Source: Microbulbifer agarilyticus
GTDB taxonomy: Bacteria; Pseudomonadota; Gammaproteobacteria; Pseudomonadales; Cellvibrionaceae
DNA length: 64,000 nucleotides
Direction of reading: 5' to 3'
NCBI RefSeq assembly: GCF_001999945.1
Contig: NZ_CP019650.1
Coordinates: 2,356,001 to 2,420,000 of the forward strand
The notes beneath the pieces are model-generated. The model saw nothing but the letters and a program-made list of their open reading frames with translations, had not been told where the DNA came from and did not search any database. The position numbers were made by a program, and so were the translations under genes. Below, piece after piece: positions 51,361-58,705 of the stretch (positions within the stretch are counted from its first letter, which is position 1; every line of letters starts with the position of its first letter).

Positions 51361-52332
51361 ATGAGTAACGAAAAGAAGCCCAGTAACTGGCAGCAAGCGA
51401 TTGAAGGTGAATGGCACGGCCTACCATCATTGTTTGAAGCGGACGGCACCCATGTGGGTTACAACAAGGTAAGCCGAGCCAGTGAGCACGAAAATGGCCG
51501 CACCACCTATTGGATGAACACTCAATTCGATGCAACCGGTCCGCTGAATGATCGGTTTGAAATCGGTTCACCGTTTCGCTTTGGGGTACTCGATTCCGAT
51601 ATGGACCGGATCTATACCGGCCCGGACTTTTTTGGCAGTGGCCGCCCCTACGGGCTTCTGGTCGATTCCAATTATTTTTCCCCGGGCTGGAACGTCAACC
51701 TGCGCACCATGAACCACGTGGTTCCGGACCTCGGCATGCAGGTTTACTCCTCACAGCTGTTCGAGGGCGACACCCTGGTTGGGGTATTTAATGGACTGTA
51801 TGTGGTAACCCACGATCACGACACCAACCCCACCACCCAGAAGCGTGTCACAGCCTTCCTGGAGCAAGAAAAAGTGAACGGCAAGCGTCCGTTTAACTTG
51901 CCAGTAAAACATGCGGGCAAATTTACCGGCCGCTTTGAGGTGTACAACGATAAACAGGAGCTGGTGGGCCACAACGACGTCGTCATTCACCACAACCCCC
52001 TCAACCTTCTGCACTCCGAGCAGACGATCGAAATTAGCGGCGTGGTCAATGCCAGCTGGAAAACCATGCGCACGCGCAACGGTAACCACCACCAGTATCA
52101 CGGCCCAGACATGTACGGTAACGGTATGTCTTATGGACGCTACCTCTACTCCGTGCGCCACGTGTACGGTGAAGCGTTCAAGTTGTGGTCACGGGAAACG
52201 CAAATTGACGAAGATTACACCTTCGTTTGTGCCTGGCAGTTTATGCAGTCTCAGAAAGAAAAATACACCACCTTCGGCGTACTGCGCTGGGAAGAAGGTG
52301 ACCTGAAACTGGGAGCGAATTATGTCGACTGA
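51361..52332 (+). CDS. Internally duplicated beta-rich protein of unknown function
   Basis: 323 residues, no signal peptide. Two halves share a motif about 160 residues apart: 'YTGPDFFGSGRPYG' (85-98) and 'YHGPDMYGNGMSYG' (246-259), each preceded by Trp/Asn-rich strands and followed by long polar strands. This indicates a duplicated barrel-type fold. I do not recognise the family. It may be an enzyme or binding protein for a bulky, planar or chiral ligand. Its end overlaps the flavin reductase start by 11 bp, so the two are coproduced, possibly as an oxygenase component with its reductase. Confidence 0.7.
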   Translation: MSNEKKPSNWQQAIEGEWHGLPSLFEADGTHVGYNKVSRASEHENGRTTYWMNTQFDATGPLNDRFEIGSPFRFGVLDSDMDRIYTGPDFFGSGRPYGLLVDSNYFSPGWNVNLRTMNHVVPDLGMQVYSSQLFEGDTLVGVFNGLYVVTHDHDTNPTTQKRVTAFLEQEKVNGKRPFNLPVKHAGKFTGRFEVYNDKQELVGHNDVVIHHNPLNLLHSEQTIEISGVVNASWKTMRTRNGNHHQYHGPDMYGNGMSYGRYLYSVRHVYGEAFKLWSRETQIDEDYTFVCAWQFMQSQKEKYTTFGVLRWEEGDLKLGANYVD

Positions 52333-52852
52333 AGCAGAACTGTTGGCACCGGCCAATGCCGATATCGCGGAACAGCACCACAAAATTGAACCGCTGAACT
52401 TGCGTCAGGTTTTCGGCCAGTTTGCCACTGGCGTAACCATTGTCACCACCGGTGGCGAATCCGGTGAAGCCGTGGGTATGACGGTAAGCAGCTTCAACAC
52501 CGTATCCCTCGATCCACCCCTGATATTGTGGTGCATCGACAAGAAAACCGGCTGCTTCGATGCGTTCAATCAGTGTGAGCACTTTGCCATTCATGTGCTG
52601 AGCGACCAGCAAGACAACCTATCGAGCCTGTTCGCTCGCCGCGGCGTGGACAAGTTCTCCGAGCTGGATTACCACATGAGCGCCCAAGGTGTGCCGTTGC
52701 TGCATGAATACTGCGCGCGACTGCAATGCACGCTGACTGCGCGCCACGAAGGTGGTGATCACCTAATTATGGTGGGCCGGGTAGACGCCATGCACACCCA
52801 GGATCGCGAGCCGCTGCTATTTCATCGCGGCGCCTACGCTCGGATCGCCTAA
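52322..52852 (+). CDS. Flavin reductase-like (HpaC/DIM6-NTAB family) protein
   Basis: 176 residues: 'FGQFATGVTIVTTGGESGEAVGMTVSSFNTVSLDPPLILWCIDKKTGCFDAF' and 'FAIHVLSDQQDNLSSLFA', the split-barrel flavin reductase signature. It supplies reduced FMN or FAD to a two-component monooxygenase. The partner could be the ACAD-fold flavoprotein at 42389 or the coupled protein at 51361. GGGAGC lies before the ATG. Confidence 0.9.
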   Translation: MSTEAELLAPANADIAEQHHKIEPLNLRQVFGQFATGVTIVTTGGESGEAVGMTVSSFNTVSLDPPLILWCIDKKTGCFDAFNQCEHFAIHVLSDQQDNLSSLFARRGVDKFSELDYHMSAQGVPLLHEYCARLQCTLTARHEGGDHLIMVGRVDAMHTQDREPLLFHRGAYARIA

Positions 52853-52898
52853 CGAATTCTTCATCGCTTGATTTACGTTCTCAAACTTGTAGATCCTT

Positions 52899-52926
52899 GC
52901 CGGCAGTTTACCTGCCGGCTTTTTTA
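52899..52926 (+). terminator. Rho-independent terminator after flavin reductase
   Basis: GCCGGCAG / CTGCCGGC, loop TTTAC, then TTTTTTT. It is 47 bp after the stop. Confidence 0.92.
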
Positions 52927-52947
52927 TGCGCGCGATAAAGTGGCCGA

Positions 52948-53925
52948 TCAGGCGACCACTTCAGGCTGAGGTTCTGCGTACTGAAAACCTTTAGGCAGAC
53001 CCGCGTCCGGTACAAACCCAAACAGCGGCTCATCCGGCAGGCCTCGCGCAAGTACTTCCCGCGCCGCCATCAATCGGTCGACATCCACCCCTGTCGAATA
53101 CCCCATCGCTTCCAGCAAGAACACCAGGTCCTCGGTAACAATATTGCCACTGGCACCCGGGGCAAACGGACAACCACCAATGCCACCCATAGAGGCATCC
53201 ACTGTGGTAATGCCTGCTTCCACCGCCGCCAGTACATTGGCCAACCCCTGGCCACGGGTATTGTGCAAATGGATTCCATTCAAGGCATCCCGGCCGAGGT
53301 GAGACCAGACAAGCTGGATCAAACGGCGTACCTGCACCGGGTTTCCGTAACCGGTGGTATCGGACAGCCCCACCTCATCACATCCGGCCTTCATCAATCC
53401 CTCTCCCAGACGCAGCACCGCCTCTTCCGCTACCGCCCCTTCCAGCGTACAGCCAAAGCAAGTGGAAAGACTGCCCTCAAAACTCGGGCGCTGCTCCGCG
53501 GGCAACTGGTCCAACTGCGCGCGAATTTGACGCACTTCCTCCAACACCTGCTCGTGTGTTTTGCGCAGATTCTTCAGGCTATGGGTTTCACTAACGGATA
53601 GCGGGATCGTTAACTTGTGTGCGCCCGCCGCGATCGCATCCTTCGCGCCGCGCGCATTGGGCACCAGCACCGCCACCGTCAGGCCCGGCAGGGTTCTGGC
53701 GTAGCGCACGATTTCTGCGGCATCCGCCAACTGCGGTAGCAACTTTGCCGGCACAAAGGACCCAACCTCAATCTCCCGCAACCCCGCATTGGCGAGCGCA
53801 GCAATCCAGCGCTTCTTGTCTTCGGTTGCCATGATGGCACTGATACTTTGCAAGCCGTCACGCGGCCCTACTTCGCTAATTTCGATCTGTTTGCCGCTCA
53901 CGCCCGCCCCTCTCTGGTTACTCAT
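52948..53925 (-). CDS. HMG-CoA lyase-like carbon-carbon lyase
   Basis: The ATG at 53925 gives 325 residues with 'EISEVGPRDGLQSI' close to the N-terminus. An upstream in-frame extension would cross the operator-like site and is not family-like. Motifs: 'REIEVGSFVPAKLLPQLA', 'IHLHNTRGQGLAN' and 'GIGGCPFAPGASGN' with the catalytic Cys. It probably cleaves a branched hydroxyacyl-CoA. It is divergent from a CoA-transferase (54049) and forms with it the same CaiB plus HMGL pair seen at 32984-35124. Confidence 0.9.
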   Translation of the reverse strand: MSNQRGAGVSGKQIEISEVGPRDGLQSISAIMATEDKKRWIAALANAGLREIEVGSFVPAKLLPQLADAAEIVRYARTLPGLTVAVLVPNARGAKDAIAAGAHKLTIPLSVSETHSLKNLRKTHEQVLEEVRQIRAQLDQLPAEQRPSFEGSLSTCFGCTLEGAVAEEAVLRLGEGLMKAGCDEVGLSDTTGYGNPVQVRRLIQLVWSHLGRDALNGIHLHNTRGQGLANVLAAVEAGITTVDASMGGIGGCPFAPGASGNIVTEDLVFLLEAMGYSTGVDVDRLMAAREVLARGLPDEPLFGFVPDAGLPKGFQYAEPQPEVVA

Positions 53926-53982
53926 CTTTTCATTCGAATTGCTACGCGGCGTGCCCCCTGCGGGCACCCCGGCTTGACCTAA

Positions 53983-54000
53983 TGATATATTATTATAACA
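53983..54000. promoter_or_regulatory. Candidate regulon operator between HMGL-like and CoA-transferase genes
   Basis: TGATATATTATTATAACA is a close palindromic match to the shared 18-bp element, midway in the 123-bp divergent gap (58 bp from one start, 49 bp from the other). Confidence 0.6.
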
Positions 54001-54048
54001 TATACCCCATTGGCGATATAAACCGACGCATTCAGTGGAGAAGCCCTC

Positions 54049-55260
54049 ATGGCGCAACAGGAACAGTTACCCCTCGCCGGCATCAAGGTTGTCGAGTTCA
54101 CGCACATGGTGATGGGACCGGCCGCAGGAGGCATCCTCGCGGATCTCGGTGCAGAGGTAACCAAGGTCGAACCTTGCCAGGGCGATAACACCCGACGCCT
54201 GCGTGGCTCCGGAGCCGGCTACTTCGCCATGTACAACCGCAACAAGCGCAGCCTGGCGTTGGACCTCAAGTCCAAAGAAGGCAAAGACATCGCCCTGAGG
54301 CTGGTGGATGAAGCCGATGTGGTCATCGAGAACTTCCGCCACGGGGCCATGGATCGCTTGGGCCTTGGCTACGCTGACCTGAGCGCACGCAACCCGCGCC
54401 TTGTTTACTGCTCCCTGAAAGGCTTCCTTAGCGGGCCCTACGAACACCGCACCGCACTGGACGAAGTGACGCAAATGATGGGCGGCCTCGCCTACATGAC
54501 GGGCCTGCCGGACCGCCCACTGCGCGCGGGGACCTCAGTGGTAGACATTACCGGGGGCATGTTCGGCGTCATCGCTATTTTGTCTGCACTGCAGCAGCGC
54601 CAGACCAGCGGGCGCGGCCAGCAGGTAACCAGCTCCCTGTTCGAAACAACCGCCTATCTGGTGGGCCAGCATATGGCTCAGCAAGCGGTCACCGGTGAAG
54701 AACCGCCGCCCATGTCGGTGCGCCGCAGCGCCTGGTCTGTGTATGACATTTTCCTGAGCAAAGAGAACGAGCGCGTATTCGTCGGCGTGGTGAGCGACAC
54801 CCTGTGGCGGGCGTTCTGCGAAGAGTTTGACCTGGACGAGCTGGCGAATGACCCAGCACTCAGCAGCAATGCCGGGCGCGTGGCTGCCCGCGACCGCCTG
54901 ATTCCACAAATCAGCGCCCTGTTTGCCAGCCTGCCCAAGAACGACATGATGGCGCGCCTCGACCGCGCAGGTATCCCCTTCGCCCCCATCAACAAACCCG
55001 CAGACCTGTTTGAAGACCCCCAGCTCAGCAGCGCCGGAGGCCTGATCCCGGTCACCCTCGAAAACGGCGCAGAGACCCAGCTGCCGGCGCTGCCGGTGGA
55101 ATTTGGGGGCCAGCGGCTGGGCCTACGCCGGGATCTGCCGGAAATCGGCGAGCACAGTGTTGAGGTAGCGCGCTCCTTGGGGCTGACCGATGAGCAGATC
55201 GACGCTTTGCTCGAACAGGGCCTGCTACTGGGTAGTCAACGCACCGAAGCCGCAAACTGA
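54049..55260 (+). CDS. Family III CoA-transferase (CaiB/BaiF type)
   Basis: 403 residues: 'GIKVVEFTHMVMGPAAGGILADLGAEVTKVEP', 'MYNRNKRSLALDLKSKEGK' and the catalytic Asp in 'RTALDEVTQMMGG'. GGAGAAG precedes the ATG. Divergent from an HMGL-like gene with a shared operator-like element, so the two are probably induced together to activate and cleave the same acid. Confidence 0.92.
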   Translation: MAQQEQLPLAGIKVVEFTHMVMGPAAGGILADLGAEVTKVEPCQGDNTRRLRGSGAGYFAMYNRNKRSLALDLKSKEGKDIALRLVDEADVVIENFRHGAMDRLGLGYADLSARNPRLVYCSLKGFLSGPYEHRTALDEVTQMMGGLAYMTGLPDRPLRAGTSVVDITGGMFGVIAILSALQQRQTSGRGQQVTSSLFETTAYLVGQHMAQQAVTGEEPPPMSVRRSAWSVYDIFLSKENERVFVGVVSDTLWRAFCEEFDLDELANDPALSSNAGRVAARDRLIPQISALFASLPKNDMMARLDRAGIPFAPINKPADLFEDPQLSSAGGLIPVTLENGAETQLPALPVEFGGQRLGLRRDLPEIGEHSVEVARSLGLTDEQIDALLEQGLLLGSQRTEAAN

Positions 55261-55308
55261 CCCCCACGGACGTAGACAGGCACGCTTGTTGGGTTTAGGC
55301 TGCTGGAA

Positions 55309-55320
55309 TAAGAATTATCA
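55309..55320. promoter_or_regulatory. FNR-box-like element upstream of the Crp/Fnr gene
   Basis: TAAGAATTATCA keeps the right half of TGATAATTATCA and lies 12 bp before the GTG start, a position suited to autorepression. Confidence 0.35.
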
Positions 55321-55332
55321 GGAAGGATCACG

Positions 55333-56022
55333 GTGCCTAATCCCGCATTGAAACCGCCGGAAACGTTTTTCCATTCCAGACTATTCCGCGGCCTTGGTAA
55401 CGAGGAGCTCGCGGACCTCACCGCTATATGCCAGCGCCGGCGCATCTCCGCCGGTGAACAGCTCATTAAGCAGCACAGCACTGCTCAAAATGTGTACGTG
55501 GTTGTCTCCGGTACCCTCATGATTGAACGCCTTTCCCGCTCGGGCCGCAGGCAGGTAATCGCCTTTGCCTACTCCGGGGACTATATCGGCTTCACCAATA
55601 CGGAAGAATACGAATACAGCGTGGTCTCCCTGCGTGAAACAGAGCTGCAATCCTTTGTTCGCCGCGAATTTCTCGCGCTGGTGGACCAGTCTTCCACGCT
55701 GAAGGCCAATGCCCGCCAGATCGGCGGCAATGTACTGGCGCAGACCCTCGATCAGTTGTTCGCGCTCGGGCAGAAAAAAGCCCACGAGCGCCTGTGCTTT
55801 TTGCTGGCGCAAATCGGGCGACGTCAGTGCGGTACGCAGAATGCCGATATCGAACTGATTATGAGCCGCCAGGATATCGCCGACTATCTCGGCCTGACCA
55901 TCGAAACCGTCAGCCGCGCTTTTGCCCGCCTCAAATCCATGAAGCTGATCGAAATTGTAAGTGCCCACCGCATTCGCATTCTCGATAACGCCATCCTGGA
56001 AGAACTCGCCAGCGTTCACTGA
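55333..56022 (+). CDS. Crp/Fnr-family transcriptional regulator
   Basis: 229 residues from the GTG at 55333 with AAGGA at good spacing. It has an N-terminal cyclic-nucleotide-type beta-roll (about 15-120: 'RRISAGEQLIKQHSTAQNVYVVVSGTLMI') and a C-terminal helix-turn-helix with recognition helix 'LTIETVSRAFARLKSM'. Its E-x2-S-R pattern is that of FNR proteins reading TTGAT half sites. The N-terminal cysteine cluster of oxygen-sensing FNR is missing, so it probably senses something else. FNR-like boxes lie on both sides of the gene and near 36022. Confidence 0.9.
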   Translation: MPNPALKPPETFFHSRLFRGLGNEELADLTAICQRRRISAGEQLIKQHSTAQNVYVVVSGTLMIERLSRSGRRQVIAFAYSGDYIGFTNTEEYEYSVVSLRETELQSFVRREFLALVDQSSTLKANARQIGGNVLAQTLDQLFALGQKKAHERLCFLLAQIGRRQCGTQNADIELIMSRQDIADYLGLTIETVSRAFARLKSMKLIEIVSAHRIRILDNAILEELASVH

Positions 56023-56088
56023 TTCTCGCCGGGCATTCTTTGCAGAAAGTGGGCGCCTTAGCGGCGCCTGCCGTGCAACCCACCCAAG

Positions 56089-56102
56089 TTGATAATTGTC
56101 AT
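56089..56102. promoter_or_regulatory. FNR-box-like element upstream of the methyltransferase gene
   Basis: TTGATAATTGTCAT resembles TTGAT-N4-ATCAA, with one full half site. It is 60 bp before the methyltransferase start and 67 bp after the Crp/Fnr gene. Confidence 0.4.
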
Positions 56103-56161
56103 GGGCAATGCCTCGTGCGCCGCTAGACTATGGGAAATCCTCGCAAATTGCGGAGTTCCCA

Positions 56162-57349
56162 ATGGCCGACGCAGCTCGACAGGCACCGCCGGCGTGGAAC
56201 GCAGTCGGGCGCCATGGTGTGTTTCCGAAAGCAAACCACGATGAAGTAGCCCGGTTCAATTTTCTTACGAACCTCAACATTCACCTCGCCTCGCAGGTAC
56301 TGCCAGGTGTACGCAAAGCCTACGATCACCGGGTTGAGCAAGGTGCGGCCCCGACCACGCGACGCGAAGTGGGTGAACTACTCAAGCGCGAACCGCTGTA
56401 TCAATTCTGGAGCTCGTTGCGCCGCAACACCATGGAAATGCGCCAGCAAAACAGCCGCTCTATGGTCTTCCGCCAGCTGCCGTCACTGATTGATCAGGCC
56501 AGCACCCTGAACAAAGACAGCCAATCGCTGCAATTAAATCCTGAGGTCAAAGTACCCCGCTATGTCAGTGCCGTGGATATTCACTGCATGCCGGGTGGTT
56601 ACCACACCGAGTATTGCGAAGATGACATCGCAGCCGGAGCCAACTACGACAGTGGTATTTTTGTGACCACTGCTGGCATGCTGGGTCGCTACAGCGATGG
56701 CGGCGGTCAGGCACTGGTTGAGTGGCTGCGGGAACAGGCAGAAAAAGGTTTCCGCCCACGGCGTATTCTCGACATCGGCTGTACCGTTGGACACAACATT
56801 GTGCCGCTGGCTCAGGCATTCCCGGATACCGAAATTGTTGCCATTGATGTGGCCGCGCCGATGTTGCGCTATGCGAATGCACGCGCTAAATCCCTCGGTG
56901 TAAATAACATCTTGTTCCGTCAGGAAAACGCTGAAGCGATCGAAGCGGAAGACGGCAGTTTTGATCTGATCATTACCTGCATGTTCCTGCACGAGACCTC
57001 GAGCCGCGCACTGCCGCGTATTCTCAAGGAAACCCACCGACTGCTGGCCGATGGCGGCAAGGTGGTACACATCGAGCAACCGCAGTTCACTCCCGAAATG
57101 CCTCCCTACGAGCAATTCATGCGCGACTGGGATACCCGCAACAACAACGAGCCCTTCTGGGGCACCCTGCACGATCTGGACCTGTTTGAGGCCATCGAAC
57201 AGGCGGGTTTCGCGCGGGAAAATATTGCCACGCTGGGGCTGTACGCGGTGGTTGATGAAGAGCTGTTCCCAAGTGCGGCAAAAGCAGAAAGTGACACCGA
57301 AGATTATGGCCGCAAGCCAGCTTGGCACGCGTACATCGCGAGCAAGTAG
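56162..57349 (+). CDS. SAM-dependent class I methyltransferase with N-terminal extra domain
   Basis: The ATG at 56162 with GGAG upstream gives 395 residues. The Rossmann methyltransferase is in the C-terminal half: motif I 'RILDIGCTVGHN' (201-212), 'EIVAIDVAAPMLRYA', and 'FDLIITCMFLHE', followed by 'ETHRLLADGGKVVHIE'. The first 200 residues form a separate helical domain ending in 'DIHCMPGGYHTEY', not recognised. The substrate is unknown. It is the only clear SAM consumer in the window and so a possible reason for the methyl-cycle genes at the left. Confidence 0.88.
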   Translation: MADAARQAPPAWNAVGRHGVFPKANHDEVARFNFLTNLNIHLASQVLPGVRKAYDHRVEQGAAPTTRREVGELLKREPLYQFWSSLRRNTMEMRQQNSRSMVFRQLPSLIDQASTLNKDSQSLQLNPEVKVPRYVSAVDIHCMPGGYHTEYCEDDIAAGANYDSGIFVTTAGMLGRYSDGGGQALVEWLREQAEKGFRPRRILDIGCTVGHNIVPLAQAFPDTEIVAIDVAAPMLRYANARAKSLGVNNILFRQENAEAIEAEDGSFDLIITCMFLHETSSRALPRILKETHRLLADGGKVVHIEQPQFTPEMPPYEQFMRDWDTRNNNEPFWGTLHDLDLFEAIEQAGFARENIATLGLYAVVDEELFPSAAKAESDTEDYGRKPAWHAYIASK

Positions 57350-57385
57350 TCGAAATGTATATCAACGGAAATCCGGAGTAAGGGC

Positions 57386-57781
57386 ATGACGCTAGATCCG
57401 ATCACCATGGCGGGCACCAAAGCCCGCGGCAAGCGCCCGACGTATTTCAAGGATTCGGATACCGACCGCCTGCTGTCTATCCTGATGGCGGTTGCCGGCG
57501 AGCTGGCGGTAACGCGAGAGCGTATGGACACGCTGGAACGCCTGCTCGAAGAGCGCGGCCTGCTGAGCCGCGAGTCCATTGAGGGTTACACGCCGGATTC
57601 CGATGCCGCGCAGGCCCGCGGACTATGGCACCAGGATTTTATCGCCAGGATTTTGCGCGTGATCCAGCAGGAAATGGAACAATTCGACGAAGATAAAAGT
57701 GCGCGTCAGCAGGCGCGTGAAGAAGCCGTCAGTGCGACCACCGAGCTGGATGAGCTTATTGAGGAACTGGCCAATACCTGA
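57386..57781 (+). CDS. Small helical protein of unknown function
   Basis: 131 residues, mostly charged helix with coiled-coil character in two stretches ('GELAVTRERMDTLERLLEERG' region near 38-59 and the Glu/Gln/Ala-rich C-terminus). No signal peptide, metal motif or known domain. It follows the methyltransferase by 36 bp and may be a partner subunit of it; this is context only. A GGAG-type site is present upstream. Confidence 0.65.
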   Translation: MTLDPITMAGTKARGKRPTYFKDSDTDRLLSILMAVAGELAVTRERMDTLERLLEERGLLSRESIEGYTPDSDAAQARGLWHQDFIARILRVIQQEMEQFDEDKSARQQAREEAVSATTELDELIEELANT

Positions 57782-57824
57782 GTATTTAATACTCCTTTTG
57801 CTACTCCTCTTATTACCCCTCTTT

Positions 57825-58679
57825 TTACTTCTGGGGCCAGCGAAAATCGGCTTTGCGTCGAGCCAAAAAAGCGGCGCAACCTTCCGCAAAATCGTTTCCG
57901 GAAAAAGCCTCGTCGAATGCACACTTAAGCGCATCCGCCCCATCTTTGCCTTCCTCCGGCTCATCCCCAGAGCCTCCGGCAAGATAACCCAGAGTAGCCT
58001 TGGTCCAGCGCACGGAATACTGGGAATTCTCGATCAACGCTCGCGCTAGCCCGCGCGCCTTTTCCTCCAGCGCATCCCCTTCTGCCACATGCTGCACCAG
58101 GCCTATCTGCAGCGCGCGGACCGCATCTACGGGTAACCCGGTAAGCAGCATCTCGCGCGCATTGCCGTCGCCCACCGCACGTACCAAGCGGCGTGTATCT
58201 TCAATGCTATACAGGATGCCGAGCTTGGCCGGAGTAATCGCAAAGGTTGCCGCGGTATCGGCAATACGCAGGTCACAGGCCAACGCCAGGCCACAGCCAC
58301 CGCCATAACAGGCACCGCGAACCAGCGCGATTGTCGGCCGGCTCAGACGCTGCAATTTCAGCTGCACTTCCTGGATCAGGGCATTCTGCTGGCGCATCAC
58401 CGCGGGATCTGACATCGCCTGCGACAGCTCGGCGATATTGGCGCCCGCACAAAAAGCCCGGGAGCCCGCCCCGCTGATCAATACCGCGCGAACCTGGTCA
58501 TTCTGTTCAACCTGATCAAGCACACTGGCGAGCTGCTGCCACATTGCCACCGTCATGGCATTGCGCTGGTCTGGGTTTACCAGGGTGATGCAGGCCAGTC
58601 CGTCATCCAACCGCATTTCAACGCGCGGCGTGTCGGTGGTATGGCCTTTGGTTTGTTGCGCAGCTACTTCACTTGTCAT
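57825..58679 (-). CDS. Enoyl-CoA hydratase/isomerase family protein
   Basis: 284 residues with a 20-residue polar N-terminal extension, then the crotonase fold: 'ITLVNPDQRNAMTVAMW', oxyanion-hole 'SRAFCAGANIAEL' and 'VRGACYGGGCGLALACDLRIA'. The Glu positions of true hydratases are not both clear ('ITPAKLGILYSIEDTRRL'), so it may be an isomerase, thioesterase-like or other crotonase. Last gene of the - strand operon running in from the right edge. AGGAG precedes the start. Confidence 0.88.
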   Translation of the reverse strand: MTSEVAAQQTKGHTTDTPRVEMRLDDGLACITLVNPDQRNAMTVAMWQQLASVLDQVEQNDQVRAVLISGAGSRAFCAGANIAELSQAMSDPAVMRQQNALIQEVQLKLQRLSRPTIALVRGACYGGGCGLALACDLRIADTAATFAITPAKLGILYSIEDTRRLVRAVGDGNAREMLLTGLPVDAVRALQIGLVQHVAEGDALEEKARGLARALIENSQYSVRWTKATLGYLAGGSGDEPEEGKDGADALKCAFDEAFSGNDFAEGCAAFLARRKADFRWPQK

Positions 58680-58705
58680 GCTTTCTCTCCTGCTTCTCAG
58701 CAGTG

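Noticed and set aside
53926..54057. 44-residue N-terminal extension of the right-hand HMG-CoA-lyase-like protein
   Set aside because: It runs through the candidate operator and into the divergent CoA-transferase; family similarity begins near the ATG at 53925.
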